In this document: positions 1-13,117 of the stretch, one piece after another
Position numbering within the stretch: the stretch's first letter is position 1
How the letters are laid out: each line of letters opens with the position of its first letter
Assembly: GCA_027574665.1 (NCBI GenBank)
Contig: CM050648.1
Span: 136,090,175 to 136,154,174, forward strand
DNA length: 64,000 bases
DNA from: Rhynochetos jubatus
Taxonomy: Eukaryota; Chordata; Aves; Eurypygiformes; Rhynochetidae
Direction of reading: 5' to 3'
Translations under genes and position numbers: made by a program
Notes under the pieces: generated by a model
Database searches by the model: none
Told to the model about the DNA's origin: nothing
Seen by the model: the letters and a program-made list of their open reading frames with translations, nothing else

Positions 1-193
1 TATATGAGGGCTATGGTACAGAAATGAACACTGAAAAAAGAGGGAACAGAAGAATAGATAGCTATATGTTCAGAGGATGAACAAAGCAGTTGGATTAAAA
101 GCTTTTGTTTACTTATGTAACAAAAATAATTTTAGAAGACTTTTTCTCTAAGTTTAGCTGCAATTAAATGTGTTTTTCTTTATTTTTAAACAG

Positions 194-353
194 GTATCAA
201 ACAAAAAATCAAACAGCACTCCTCCACCAGCACAACTATCTAAAATCAAAGTACCAGCACCACAGACAGTCCTGAAGAAGGAAAAGCGTCAGAGTTCTTC
301 AAGGTTTAATGTTAGCAATAACAGGGAGCTTCAAAAACTGCCAGCTTTAAAAG
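194..353 (+). CDS. PPP2R5C: PPP2R5C long-isoform N-terminal exon (last exon before the common core)
   Basis: The acceptor is a T-rich tract ending in AAACAG at 193; the donor is AAAG|GTACGT at 353/354. The exon has 53 codons plus one G that completes an Asp codon with the exon at 38736. It encodes a polar, probably disordered segment: a SNSTPPPAQ stretch, a basic KKEKR cluster followed by QSSSRF, then [12 protein letters not shown], which leads directly into the first HEAT-like repeat. The basic cluster could act as a nuclear localisation signal and the serines as phosphosites; both are inferences. The middle of the exon resembles human B56-delta as much as human gamma. It is mutually exclusive with the first exon at 16444, because that exon has no acceptor. 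Start codons for this form are upstream of the window. Confidence 0.93.
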
Positions 354-983
354 GTACGTTTTTCTGAATTAGAATGACTTTTATGGGGGATCTTGGATAT
401 GAGACACAGAAGCATCTCAACTATATCATACTACTTATATCTGAAAAACATACATTATATATCAGGTGTACACATGCAAACTTGCACATACTCACATGCT
501 CAAACACACAGGGGTTTTTCCTTTCTTCTTTTTTATTCCTCATATGAGGACTTCCAGTGTGTTGCATTCTTGGCAATCAGTGTAGGACGTATCTGTAAGT
601 TTCTTCAACCCAGAAATGTCTATGTGAAAGTATATTCACTCATCTCACATAAAAATAGATTATATGGGCTCTCTGTAAAATATATCAGCATATTCAAACC
701 CTACTTTGTTTGTACTAAAATCTTTTGGCATTGTGAAAAGACCGGGTCTATTCCTATTTACTGGTTGGATTTTCCTGAGCACGGGGCAAGTAAAGTGGCA
801 TCTTTTTAGTGACTGAATTTTTCCTTTGTCAGTTTCAAGGCTTTGTGATCTTTCAGAATGATATTTATTACCATCTGTGAATGAAAAGATAATTGATGCA
901 TCTTCTCTTACTAACATGGCTTTTATAATCTTTATTTTAGCTACTGCCTGTTGTGTAGATACATGTTTGCATAATGTGTTGTG
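354..983. other. Intron sequence, no gene seen
   Basis: AT-rich intron following the long-form exon. A 138-codon open frame at 393-809 has no recognisable motif, no splice signals around it and the composition of the surrounding intron, so I treat it as chance. Confidence 0.7.
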
Positions 984-1760
984 TGTCGTGGTTTAACTCT
1001 GTCCTACAATAAAATACCACGAAGCCTTTTGCACATCTCCTCTCCCCTGCCCCAGTGGAGGGGGAGAATTGGAGGAAGAAGACAAGGAAGCTCGTAAAAT
1101 TGAGATAAGAACTATTTACTAATGGAACATAAATGAGTATTTTATATATATATATAAAAATACTACTACTATTAAGTAAATAAAATAATAGAAAATGAAA
1201 CATATGGTACAGTTGCTCATCACCTGATGACTGTCACAGCCAGGTCCTGAGTAGCAAGTTCAGAGCCAGAAAGCTTGGGAGCCAGAGCCCGACAGCAATC
1301 ACAGCAAGAGTCCGAGCGAGCTACACCAGCGACCGCACAACTGGGAAAAGCTAACAGACCCACCAACTCACGAATCAATGAGCCAGCAAAAGAGTTAGCT
1401 CCATACATCCTTCACTAACTCCTTTGTTAGCTGCTTTCTAACAGAAGAATTAAGCGTAATGGTCTCTGAGCCCACTCCCTGCTGAAGTACCGAGCGGGAC
1501 GTACTAAGGAATGAAATACTCCTTCAGTCAGTTTGGGTTGGCTGTCTGAACTGTGTGATCCCCCACACTGCTTGTAGTGAGGAAGTTGGGAACGCAGCTG
1601 CTGTATCAGAAGCTGAGAAAGGCCTTGAATTTGGTGCAAGTACTCCACAGCACCAGCTAAAGACACCTTACCAGTACTTTTCTCAGGGTAAATCCAGAAA
1701 TGTAGCTTCATGCCAGCCACTGTGAAGAAAGTTAACTCTTTTCTGACTAAAACCAGCTTA
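984..1760 (-). mobile_element. Solo LTR, family A copy 1 (avian ERVL-like), antisense to PPP2R5C
   Basis: The segment starts TGTCGTGGTTTAACTC and aligns by eye along its whole length with the element at 11405-12168. Shared landmarks are a CCCCAGTGGAGG block, GAGATAAGAACTATTTACTAA, ACAGTTGCTCATCA, a GGAATGAAATACT block and a final CTGACT-A-A-CCAGC. It matches the widespread avian LTR whose sense strand ends in GGTTAAACCACGACA, so the retroviral sense is the minus strand. No internal gag-pol sequence lies beside it. The right end has decayed (CTTA in place of a CA end) and I could not find a convincing target duplication. A short TA/TAC-rich simple repeat lies inside at about 1142-1190. The family name is from memory; the repeat status is direct. 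Confidence 0.82.
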
Positions 1761-3667
1761 GGTAGCTCACAGTAGTGTTAGCGTAGAATTTTCCAGGTGT
1801 GATAAGATGGACTAATCTATTGCTTATGAGCAACCGATTTGCTCTGAAGGTTTATTATTTAAAAAAAAAGCTGTTTTGAAGTGTGATGCATACTGCTTTT
1901 CAGTGTTCAGAGTTGGCGGTGAAAGCCTAATAACATTTCAGTAATCTGAGTAGTACTGTTGTAGGCAATGTGAAAATGTCAAGGGATAAGACTTTTTTTT
2001 CCCTCTAGTCATTGTTTTCTTGATATAATGCATTAGTGTTTCTTGAAAATAAGAAACAGCTTCTCAGCCTGTATGAATTATACTGCTTTGCATAGAGATC
2101 AGATTAGACTGGAACATTCTTCTCTACATGCAGACGCTGTTTTTACAAAAAATATGAAATGTTGTCCATCATGTTGGTACAGCAGTCCGTATACAACATG
2201 CTGCTAAAAATTTTTCAAGACTGAACTGCTGCTTTATTAGTGAATTTCAATCTATTTTATTAAATTTGTAAATAAGAATATTTAGCACCAGAGATTAAAA
2301 GATAGGACATATTATTCAAAAACTGGAGTAGTAGCTTTTTGCACAAACTGTCACATCCAGGGTGACATAAGCAAATGCCACTGAATTGGTGATGTTTATA
2401 AGAAGTTATTCATGCAGCCTCACTGACTGGCATAACCCTTTCTTCAAAGACTCAGCTGTTTGTCCATTTTGCCCTATTTTAAGTGCCTGGGACTGTCAGC
2501 TCGAAGAGACTAGACCTGAGCTTTCAGTTAGATGTGGAGTGGACAGTGAGGTGGAAATAAGAAAAATGAGTGCAGATGAGAGCGGGGGGAGGTAACCCAT
2601 CTTACAGCACGTGGGATGAAGTTTTAGATCTGCCTCCACCTTGGCTCTGTTGCAGTTTAAACTAGTAGGCCAGTGAAGGGCAGAAGAGTGCCCGCTTGGA
2701 CTTGGCTGGAAGGGTGTGGGGATTAAGTCTGAAGAACCACATAAGGTATGACCAGAGAGTGTTCTAGTGGTTTTGACACAAGGTACCTGGATGTGAAGAA
2801 GTGATGGAAGTATTGTTGTGTGTATACATTACATTTGCCTGAGTCCACAGTCACACCCCCCCGCTCTGTAGTGAAGTGAAAGCTTATCTGGATGTCTGAT
2901 GCTGTGAGTCCCCAGGCTGTCAAGGGTCAAACTTCATTATGAAACACTCATGCAATTGCTACCTAGTGATGCATAGTAATTACTACCTTTACTACTAAAG
3001 CTATGTCCAGGCTCATGGATCATATAGCAGGTGTCTGTAGAGCTGCTGTGCTCACTATACATGCTCACTGATAACTCCTACCTGTTAGGGTTGCTGAGAA
3101 TGTGGCTGCCAGTTACCCCGTTCTCCTAATGTGTACCTAGATAAGTGATTTGATGTGCATTCAGTGGGTCAAGTGAAGCTGGGAAACTTTTTCTTGGACA
3201 GCTGTGGTGTTCAGTGTCAGTGTCCGGACAGGAGTTAAAGCAGACTGTGAAGCTCTCGTTTAAAAGACTAAGTAGGTCGGACTTTTATGAGGTGCTGGGA
3301 ACAATGTAGGGTTTCTTCAGGTTAGCTGTGTTCAACCAGCTTTCAAACTCCAGTTATTCGTAACAGGTGGCTGTATTTCCATGGCTACAGTCCCTGGGAA
3401 ATATCTTCTATCCATAGTAGACAGATGTGTATTTTCTTCATCAGTGTTGGGTTGACTGCAGTGCGGTGTGATGTACTTTATGTGAAATTGTGTTTTAAAC
3501 ACAGGATATAGAATGGGGTTGTCTTCATGTGCTTGAAGGTCTTTTATTAGATCTGTGAAAGCTCATGACTGGTAAGCTCTAAATGACCTGTGGTTTGGCT
3601 GAGATAACCACCTTGCTTCTGTGCCGTAGGGTTGGAGTGGAGGTCAGCGGACCACATGAAATAGTGG
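1761..3667. other. Intron sequence, nothing recognised
   Basis: Ordinary AT-rich intron between two LTRs. The short open frames here lack motifs and splice context. Confidence 0.6.
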
Positions 3668-3671
3668 GGAG

Positions 3672-4187
3672 TGTGAGAAATGCTCGCAGGCCAGTTACTT
3701 CGGCTCAGGCAGGGATTGCAGTGAAGTGGCATTTTATTCACGATGCAATGGCGGGTGTTCCCCCCCTCGCAGGAGAGAGTGAGCACGCTTTGTAGCAATA
3801 GAGTACACATTATATATCCTAATTCCTGATGCATTCAGCCCCCTCCCCTGTTTCCTTGTCGGCTGAGTACTCCAGGTTCACAGCCCACCTGATGTGGGTT
3901 TCTATACTTTTGTACAACTTAAATTCTTTTAAGGAATACGTTAGCACTTTGCTGTGTCTTTGTTATATCTTGTTCTGCAATTCTTTATCTTGTTCCCAAC
4001 TTGTTATTTATTTAATGTTTTTATTCTGCTGAGGTGGGAATATTTCTTTTTTTTTTTTTTATCTGACCTTGCCAACTAGCCCTTACTCAGGATGGTTAAG
4101 AAAAACAGTTCATGCAAACATGATAAAACTGAGTCCTTTCTAGGACTGGAATTCTCTGTCTGCAGAAACACAAAGTTAGGTCTTACA
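3672..4187 (-). mobile_element. Solo LTR, family B copy 1, antisense to PPP2R5C
   Basis: It begins TGTGAGAAATGCTC and ends GTTAGGTCTTACA, giving LTR-like TG and CA termini. The sequence repeats at 13118-13626 in the same orientation and at 41413-41904 inverted. Common blocks include CCCTCCCCTGTTTCC, GGCTGAGTACTCCAGGTTCA, ATGTGGGTTTCTATACTTTT, AATTCTTTATCTTGTTCCCA and AGGATGGTTAAGAAAAACAG. The four bases GGAG occur immediately left (3668-3671) and right (4188-4191), a perfect 4-bp target duplication. A T15-16 tract lies near 4047-4061. There is no internal proviral sequence, so this is a solo LTR. The retroviral sense is minus, judged from the AATAAA in the inverted copy. Confidence 0.85.
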
Positions 4188-4191
4188 GGAG

Positions 4192-7100
4192 GGAAAGGAG
4201 ATGCTGCTAAAGTGGGTTTTCATCAAAGTTTCTTACTTTGGAAATACTTTGCCTTTTAATCTGAAATAATTTCAAAATTTGGCCTTCAGGCATGCTGCAA
4301 ACTTTCTCTGGGTGTTGCACGAAAGGGCTGATGCTAGGCTGTTATTTCCAGAAGCTTAGTTGCCCTGGTGACTGGTATTAGTGGGGTATGATTTATATGC
4401 ATTGGAGTATCTTATGATTAACATTGTACACCTTTAGTTTATTCAGGAAATGGAAGAGCAGCATAGCTCAGGTAATGCAAAAAGCGAAGGAAATAAATTG
4501 AGGTAAGAGGCTCTAAGAATAGAGCTGGACATAGAAAAGACAAGTCTCTAATGCAATTGGGTTTTGTGGAGCATCAAGATCCATATATTAGCGAGGCAGC
4601 AAGCTGGCGAGCTCCCTGCAGCACAGTGCAATGCAACCTGATTTAGTTCAGGTAGAATAGGTGGCTTGTCTGCCCACAGATAACCCGGAAGTATCTCTGG
4701 AGAAGTGCCTTCAGGACTCTACCAAATGACTTGAAAAGATCCTGCCTAGTTTTGAAAAATAAAATTAAAAAAAAAAAGCTGTGCCAACAAACTTGTGTTA
4801 TGGTAATTTCTGCTTAGCCAGTTCTTGTTAGCTAGCATTTTTAGTACAGGTACTTCAGTTACAGAAAGTTGGGTTTTGTTTCCAGTTGTTTGTGGGGAAA
4901 AATTACTTAAACTCCACACCTTTAAGGCCATTATTATGATCTGAAAAATTCCGGATTAATGCTTTGGTTATAGCAAATATAAATGGCAAAGGATGTTTCA
5001 GCTTTCAGAAACTTACCGGTTTCTTCATGTTTCTGTTCTTAAGAAAACAGTTTGCAATTTAGAATGTATTCAAATTGTTTACAGACTTAGGAATGTATTC
5101 TGTAAGAGATGAATATTCATATTGAAAACGTACACTGTTTAATAAATTTATTATAAAAGCACCATCTGTACCTGACCACTGACACACTGAAGTAATCTGT
5201 GTTCTTCACAACTCCCACTTCAAGTTTATGCAAGAAGCTTGACTTCACTGTTAAGTTATGGATAATTTTTTTTCATGGCTAATTAGCAGTTAATTCCGCA
5301 GTGTCTGTGATTTAGTTTGTGTGCTGGCATTTATTTCTGGTGATATTGATGGGTCATCCTCACTTTAGTTCTACTAGGTTACCTCTATGAACTTCTGACA
5401 CCCAGTTATGTACGGTAGGAAAAAGCTCTACAGCTTAAAAGTGATGTATACATGCTGCTCATCTAGCTGTGTTCATTGAGGTTGGAGGGGAAACTTCTGA
5501 GAGTGTCTTGATGCGTTATGAAGTGCATGCTTGTTGCTTGTACACTTGATGGCTGCAGTAATACATTTTCCCTTCAGCTCTCATGGAGTTAGGAGCCAAA
5601 GACCATGCATGGTACAAATCAAGTCTCTAAAATTTTAAACAAAAAAAATGACCTGGGTTTTATGCTGAGGGAAAGGAAGGATGTATGTTTTTCCCCCACA
5701 TCTTTTTAATGAGGTAACTGCGTTTACTTCCAGATCTAGCATCTACCAAATGAGTAGTGTGTGAGTGTTGGCATCTGCAGGACAAAGGTTGCTGCTCTGA
5801 TGGACTTGCTGAGTGACAGACCAGAGTCGAAAGGAACAAAATAGAACAGCCAGCAGTGTGGCACTTCATAACTGGCAACCTGAATGTTAATGTGTTTCAC
5901 TTCTGTTCAAGGCTATTAATACAGAAAAGTAAAATTTAAGTTTAATGAATCAAAAATATATACATTATTAAACAATGAGAATTTATATTCATAAGAATTT
6001 ATCATTTTAGTAATACTTCCATTACAGGTTGACAGGTGTTTTTCCCCATGGTACAGTGACACTAATTTCCAAGATGCTCCCTTGCCCATATGTACCTTTA
6101 GTTTATATGGGTTTACAAGGGATTCTTAACAGGCGAGCATACTTGAATTTGTACACGTTGTCTTTTCAAGGACATGTTGATTTTTAGTAAACTGCGTACA
6201 TGTGCAGCATTTAGCAGTAACTTGTACAAAGTGGCATTTTTAAGGATGTGGTCTGAATCCCTACACGACCCTAAGAGATTGTTGCAGTGAGAATTCTTAA
6301 ACGTAGTATTAAGATACTGTGACTGAGATAAAAGGTTTTATACATTGTCAAATATGTTGTGTCACAAATGTAACTTAAACCTAAAAGTAATGCTAGTAAA
6401 AGATCACATTCTGTGTCAGTCCTATAATTACAACTTTGAAAAAATACAAGTCAGTGCTTCTTAATATTCTGAAGTGTTGCAGAGTTTCCCAACAAACATG
6501 TGTCAGTCATGCATATGTGAATTTAGGCATGATTCAAAAATTGCAATGCTTTTGTAGTGTTTCTGTGTGTGTGTGTGTGTTAAAGCTGGATAGAAATTCT
6601 TTTGTAGACTGAGAGAACTCCTGTGATGTCAGTGTCATAGTTTTCTTCATGGGTTTGGGGTTGGTTAGGTTTTGGTTTCTTTTTTAGACAGAAGTGAGCA
6701 TTGTTTTATGTAACCTTAAAGATGGTAATTACTGTTCAGCTTTTATTTTCAAATACATTTTCTAATTTATTTAGAGAATTAGTTTTTTTTGAGGAGTTGG
6801 ATTATTTTTTATCTTGAAAATGTGGACACAATATTCTCATAAAGGTATATGTGGAGGTAGTAAGAAATGAGCTACGTTGACAGATGCGGACACCTAGACT
6901 AACTTTTAGTGCAAAGAAGTATAGAATATGGAATACTCTGCTATTTTCTTAATGTGGAATAAGTGCATGTGATATGATTAAACAGATTCTGGTATTTTGT
7001 TGTTGAGTATCTTGCCATGCATGTTGATCAGCCCTGGTTTTGACCTTCTGGTGGAGATGTCTGTTTCTGACTTAGATACAACTGATAGTGCTTTTGTACT

Positions 7101-10100
7101 ATTTAACAAAGAAAAAAGAGCTAATGAACATGATGGGTCATAATAGTGCCATTTTTCTGAGTTCATTTCATGCAGACTGTAGAGTTTCTTCCCTCCCACC
7201 CCCCACCAAGCAGAGACTTTAGAGCTGTGCCAAATCTTGAGTCTGTTCTGTGCAAGAGAATGTCAGGGTGGTGTCTCAACTTGTCTGCCTGTGATACAGG
7301 GCTCTGATAGGGAGGCAAGCGTTATTAAAGCTTTCCTAATGTTTTTAAGTCATAAATGGCTGTCTAGGAGATAGGTCTGTCTTCATCATCTGTGCAATAT
7401 TAAAGCGTGATGAATCAAGATTGCAGAAGAGGTGATTCAAGTTTAAGATTCTGATACTTAAGGAAACAATTGGACCAAATTTTCATTGATAAAACATTTG
7501 TAACCATGAGGAAGGAGGAAAAACATGAGAATTTCTGGAGGTCAGAAATGGAAGGTGTTGTTGTGTTTATCTGTACTCTACATTTCAGAGAAGTAAGCAA
7601 AACTGATGTCAAGATAAATTAAAAAGCAAAGTATTGTTCTCTGTGCTGTAGCGAAATTCAACCATATGTGTTGGTAATTTCCATAAACTCCTATCAGGGT
7701 AAGCACCAACTCCAGCAGAGTGTTACTTGTTTGTTTAAAACTACAATCTATTTTTGTGACACAAAGACTGACTAAATATATGTAGTATAATTGAATTTAT
7801 GGCAATCATATCGATAATGGACTACTTTGGGGTTTTGAGGAGGAACACTTTCCTTAGAAGCTGTGGAGACTGGAGATCTCAGTGTTTAATGTCACTTTCA
7901 TCACAGAAGCCTACTCCTGCCAGTTGTAAACCAGGTGGAGAACAGAGGTGTGCTGCTTCAGCCTTTCCAGTTTAATCACGTTCCTGGTGTGCGCGCATGG
8001 CACTTAAGGAATTTCGTCTAGTTGCAAGGTGGTAGCATCACTGTTTAGCTGAAGTATTTTATGCAAAGTAAGATAGGAGGTTAAACAAGATAAGGCTACT
8101 ATAAAAGATAATTTGCCCTAAGACGCAGTGCATTTAAAGGCAAAACACTGAGGCAAAATTAATTCTTGTCCAAAACTTTGATGAATACAGTTTTCTGAAA
8201 CAGATAATTCTCCCTTGTATATGAGCTACATTGGACTAACTCAGTATGCTAAGTGCAATCCTTCTGGTCTGGGCTGTATTCATGCTTTTACAGGCTTTTT
8301 GGCACCCCAGTTATTGTATTGAATTTATTGAAACAAAAAGTCCATAAAGGAAAATACTACAGAAGCTCACCCTTTCTTATGTCAGTATGGTTACGTGCCA
8401 GTGAGTGTATGTATTGTGTCGTGGAAGAACTGTGGAGGCTTCATTTGCTGTGTTAATTTAGAAACTTTGGTTTTGAACTTTGATCTCTCAAACATTATCA
8501 TAGTGTTGCATAAACAGACTTTCCTGTAATTTTCTTCTAAATGTTTAGAAGAGTTATTAAAATGTATTATGGTAAGCATATAAATTTCTTAGAGAAACAA
8601 CTGGCCATTGTTTAGTGTTTACACAGGAAAATATGATCTATCAAATGAGTAAATATTAAAATATTCAATTATTATAAAATCATTAATATTAAAGTATTTA
8701 ACAGTTATCCAGTCTGAATTACTTTAAGGTTTTAAAGATGAAGAAACATGATAGTGAGTAATTACCAAACAAAGGTTATAGGGGAAAAATACTTCACTTG
8801 AGTGTGTGAAATTTTTTTCTTTAGCTAGCTTTACATGAAATCATAGGCTTGGATTAATGAGCCATTTTTCATTTCAACTGCCCTATCAAACACCTACTCA
8901 TTAGTCAGCAGCTGAAAGTGTTAGAAGAATGCTCTACATCTGTCACTGGCAGCATTTCCTACCAAACTTGTTTCCACTGAAGCTTGGATAGAATCCATAA
9001 AAATAGGACTTGAAAAGTGGTATTGTCTTATTTTCTAGATTCTAACCTGTCTCTTCAGAGTTTCAATCTCTCTTAAAATGTCTTTTGTTATGCCTTTATT
9101 TACAAAAAGGACGTTTTGTTCCATTGTACAGATCTTCATTATAATCAGACCTAAACTTATTTGCTGCTGCACTAAACTTCTCCCTTCATAAGACCGCTAC
9201 TGGTCAAACATGGAATGCAATGTTTATACGTGCAAATGTAGGTCAGTGTTTGCTGTATAACTAACACTTTCTCAAGTTTTTACTGTTAAATGTAATTTTT
9301 TATGCTTCATTTATTGAAAATGACTGTGTAATAAGGCCACAGACAGGAGTGAGGTTGGTATACATGTCAGCTTTTATACCGGGCTTGGTTAAAGTGTGCC
9401 AATACTTGAAATGACCTTCTGCAGTCTGTTCTGGGAAACATGTTTTTGTACTAGATACTGTACTTAAAATATTTTTCTTTTAAGGTAACAATTTTTTTTG
9501 TGTTGTCTAGGTTTCTGAATTCATATATCTGCTGATTTCTCCCCTGCCCTACACTTACAAAACCATTTGAGTATACAATACTAGCTGAAGGAAAACTGGG
9601 CACTTTTAAGTCTGTGCGTGCTACAGTGACCATGGAAATATTGGGAAATCCAGATAGAGACAAATCCAGTCAGAGGCAGATGTTTGCCAATTCCACTCTT
9701 AATCAGTTTTTCCTGTACTAGAAGGAGTAAATATGAATTTCTCAATGTGGAAGTTGGAATACTATCTTTTGCTATGCTTCAGTCTTAGGAATTCTTTAAG
9801 GAAGCCAAATGATAGTCCATACCTGCTTCATTTATCCAGGTAAGGATTTATTTTTCTTACCTGTGTATTTATTTGGACAGCTAGGTATTAACATGGTGTT
9901 TACTACCTTTATTTCGTTGAGTTTCCTCTTGGCTCTCCTTTGGAATTGAGTCAGAACCTTATAGAAGACCACCAATATTATTCCTATTACCATGGTTTCT
10001 CCTCCAGAATATGTCGTATCCAGTGCCTTTTCTTCCCTAAAACAAAGTTATTGTCTCCAAGTAACTCGTTGTTCAGGGTTGTGAAGAGACCCTTATTTTA

Positions 10101-11399
10101 TATAACCTAACATCATTTGTGAGAATGGTAAGTTTTGCTTAGGCTATAGTTGGAGGGGGAGAAAAAAGTAAATTACGTTAGCCCTACCAGTAAGAGCGAG
10201 TCATGTTTATTCCCGTTCTTTTTTGTGTGTGTGTCTGTCTGGTGAGATAGATAATAGAATCAGCATGGCTCAAACTCACCCTTTTCCTTCTCATTTTAGC
10301 TCTGCTCAGTTTCCTAATCTGGTTCAACCATGCAGCTGCACAAGCCCATGTACAGGAGTTTCAGATGGTTGCCCACATGTGCCTCACAAGAGGTGGGATT
10401 GCAGCAGTAGTTCATACAGACTTGGCTCAGTTTAGGCTGCTGGGGAACACAGTCTGAGTTAACAGAAAACCTACCTGACAATAAAGTGGCTTTCTGTTGG
10501 ATTAGTGGCCTAAACCAAGTCAGCTGTGGGTCTGATGAGCACTGAAGCAGATGAGAGCAAAATAAAGTGGTGGGGGAGTGCAAGAAGGCGACTGGAATAG
10601 TCTGCAGCTAGTCTGGTTTGGGTCACTGAGGAATACCATCTTCAGCAGTTGTGGAATTATGCCTTTAGTCACTTAGAGTTCAGACTAAATAGCCTCCATA
10701 TCCCCCAGTCCAAAAACGAAAACTCCTCATGTAGCCTGAGAGGTAACTAGCTTTGTCCAAGGTGTCTTAATGTAAATAGAAGTCCATCCAACTTTAATTA
10801 TATGTTGTTGATTCTGTCACTATCGGTTGGGATAGTAGCTGGTTCAGAAAGGAAATAAACCTTTGGGCAGCTGAATTTATTGGGGGTGGTGGTGGTGGTT
10901 GTTGTTTTTTACATCGCAAGCCAAATGAAGTATTTGTTTTGAAAGAAATACTATACAGCCTCCCAGTGTAAACAGATTTCACCAGCTATAGCGCTGGATC
11001 CTAAATGTAACGCACTTAATTACGTTGAGAATGTTACAGCATTTTCCTTCATTCCCATGATCAGGAAGTTAGAATTGATGAGCAGGGTTCAGAGGAAACC
11101 TGTAATAGATACAGTTTTTTGCTATACTGTCAATATGTGGTTTCTTTCATTAATTTAATTCTAAAAATGGGTAGCTGAAGTTAATACGGTTTTTGATTCT
11201 CTTGCAACAGAACTGTCTTCATACATTTGTTCAAGTAACCTCTTCCTCCTCACACTGATATTTATTAGCTCCATTCCACTTGCCCTAATATTCTTTCTCT
11301 TTCCATTAGTAAGTCAATTCCTAACTTAGTTTTCTTTTCAATTTTTTTCCCAAATTAAGTTCTTAAAAATAAATCAACTTAAGTAAATATCTGATTTTT
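4192..11399. other. Intron sequence with minor simple repeats
   Basis: About 7.2 kb of unique-looking AT-rich intron. The only defined items I see are a TG microsatellite (6564-6580) and short homopolymers. Frames such as 5660-5878 (-) and 10314-10583 (-) have no recognisable domain. Confidence 0.6.
6564..6580. repeat. (TG)n microsatellite
   Basis: Uninterrupted alternating T and G for 17 bases, preceded by TTC. A likely length polymorphism. Confidence 0.95.
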
Positions 11400-11404
11400 C
11401 CATC

Positions 11405-12168
11405 TGTCATGTTTTAACTCCGGCTAGCAAAATACTGTGAAGCTGTTCTCACAAATCCCCCTTCCCTCCTCCAGTGGAGGGGAAGAATTGGAGGAAAAAG
11501 AAATAAGGAAGCTCATAAAAGTGAGATAAGAACTATTTACTAATTAAATCTAAATTAATATATACAAATACTACTTATAAGTAATTAATAGGAAAAAAAC
11601 CCATATGATACAATTATGATACAGTTGCTCATCATCCACTGACCAGTGCACAACCAGGTGCTGAGAAGTGAGTCAGAGCCGCAGCCCAAAGGCCGCAGCC
11701 TGAGTGCTATCACAGCAGACTCTGAGCGAACCCTATCAGTGATAGCATGACCGGGAAAAACTAAACAAACCCACCAACTCCCTCACAAATGAGCCAGCAC
11801 AGAAGTTAACAAAGCCGCTAACGCAGGAATCGGAGAGTGTTAGCAAGTGTACAGGAGTAAATGAGCAAGAGAGTAAGGGAGAGAGTCATAGCTCCCGGAC
11901 CCCCTCCTTGCCTATGCCCAGAGCATGAGGTACTATGGAATGAAATACTTCCTTGGTCAGTTGAGGTCAGCTGTCTGAACTGTGTGTCCCCTATGCTGCC
12001 TGTTGTGTTCCCAGCTCTCGTTTTCTTGCTGCTGCAGTGTCAGAAGCGGAGAAAGACCTTGAATTCAGTGCAGGCATTTCCCAGCGCCAGCTAAGACCTT
12101 ATCAGTACTGCTCTCTGCATCGAGGAACGCAGTGTCATAGTAGCTCTTTCCTGACTGAACCCAGCACA
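11405..12168 (-). mobile_element. Solo LTR, family A copy 2 (avian ERVL-like) with exact target duplication
   Basis: It begins TGTCATGTTTTAACTC and ends ACCCAGCACA. The sequence CCATC stands immediately on the left (11400-11404) and again on the right (12169-12173), a perfect 5-bp duplication that fixes both ends. It aligns with 984-1760 through GAGATAAGAACTATTTACTAA, ACAGTTGCTCATCA and the GGAATGAAATACTTCC blocks. Five-base duplications are typical of the ERVL class, in line with the sequence resemblance. The retroviral sense is minus, opposite to PPP2R5C. The TATA region appears decayed. No internal coding region remains. Confidence 0.88.
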
Positions 12169-12173
12169 CCATC

Positions 12174-12644
12174 AAAAGAAAATATTTTAATGCTGAAACA
12201 AGGGGAGGGTATACAAACCTCCTGAGCAGAATGTACCTCAATCTGTATGACTGGAGAGAAGGTACCAGGTTTGTTAACAAGCAAAAGGTCTTATAAAAGT
12301 TCTTCCATGCTGCTAGTGTCCTGTAAGAAACGTACCAGAAATATACCGAATTATGGCTGTTTGAACCAGTTTTGTGATAACTTACGAAGTACTGGCCTCA
12401 GATGTAATGCAGGCCTGCAAAGAGGAAGAACTGTGAACAGGATATGTGTATCTTGCAAGATGAAACTTATTGGAATGTGACTTAGTGCTCTACAAATAGC
12501 ATTGCTAGTGCTGCAGATGTCATCAAGAACAACATAGGGGGGCTGACCATTACCTACAATCTGCTAATGACCCTCCAGCTATTCAATCCATGCTTTTGTA
12601 TAAGGTAGGAAACAGCACTGTAACTAAAGTAACATTCCCTTTTT
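12174..12644. other. Intron sequence between LTR-A2 and CR1
   Basis: No recognised feature. Several overlapping short frames (for example 12247-12480) carry no motif. Confidence 0.55.
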
Positions 12645-13117
12645 CATAGAATCAGTGTATTTGGGGTTGGAAGGGACCTCAAAGCTCATCCATTTCCAAC
12701 CCCCCTGCCATGGGCAGGGACACCCTCCACTAGACCAGGTTGCTCAGAGCCTCCTCCAGCCTGGCCTTGAACACTTCCAGGGATGGGGCATCCACAGCTT
12801 CTCTGGGCAACCTGCTCCAGTGCCTCACCACCGGGAAGAATTTCTTCCTTGTATCTGATCTAAATCTACCCGCTTTCAGTTTAAATCCATTCCCACTTGT
12901 CCTGTCACTACAGGCCCTTGTAAAAAGCTCCCCCCCAGCTTTGTTGTAACCCCTTCAGGCACTGGAAGGTGCTATAAGGTCTCCCCAGAGCCTTCTCTTC
13001 TCCAGGCTGAACAAACCCAATTCTCTCAGCCTTTCTTCATACAAGAGGGGCTCCAGCCCTCTGAGTGTCTTTGTGGCCTCCTCTGGACTTGCTCCAGCAG
13101 GTCTGTGTCCTCCCGAT
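12645..13117 (-). mobile_element. CR1 LINE, 3' part (interrupted by an LTR)
   Basis: On the minus strand this is the CR1 tail. The left edge, CATAGAATCAGTG, is the complement of the CR1 terminal octamer repeat. It is followed by the typical block read as GGTTGGAAGGGACCT and by the 3' end of the CR1 ORF2 (complement of CAGAGAAGCTGTGGATGCC). The element continues at 13627-13997 after a 509-bp LTR insertion. It is 5' truncated and non-functional. Confidence 0.95.

Noticed and set aside
393-809. 138-codon + frame just after the long-form exon
   Set aside because: Begins after a clear donor, has intron composition, no domain, and ends without splice context.
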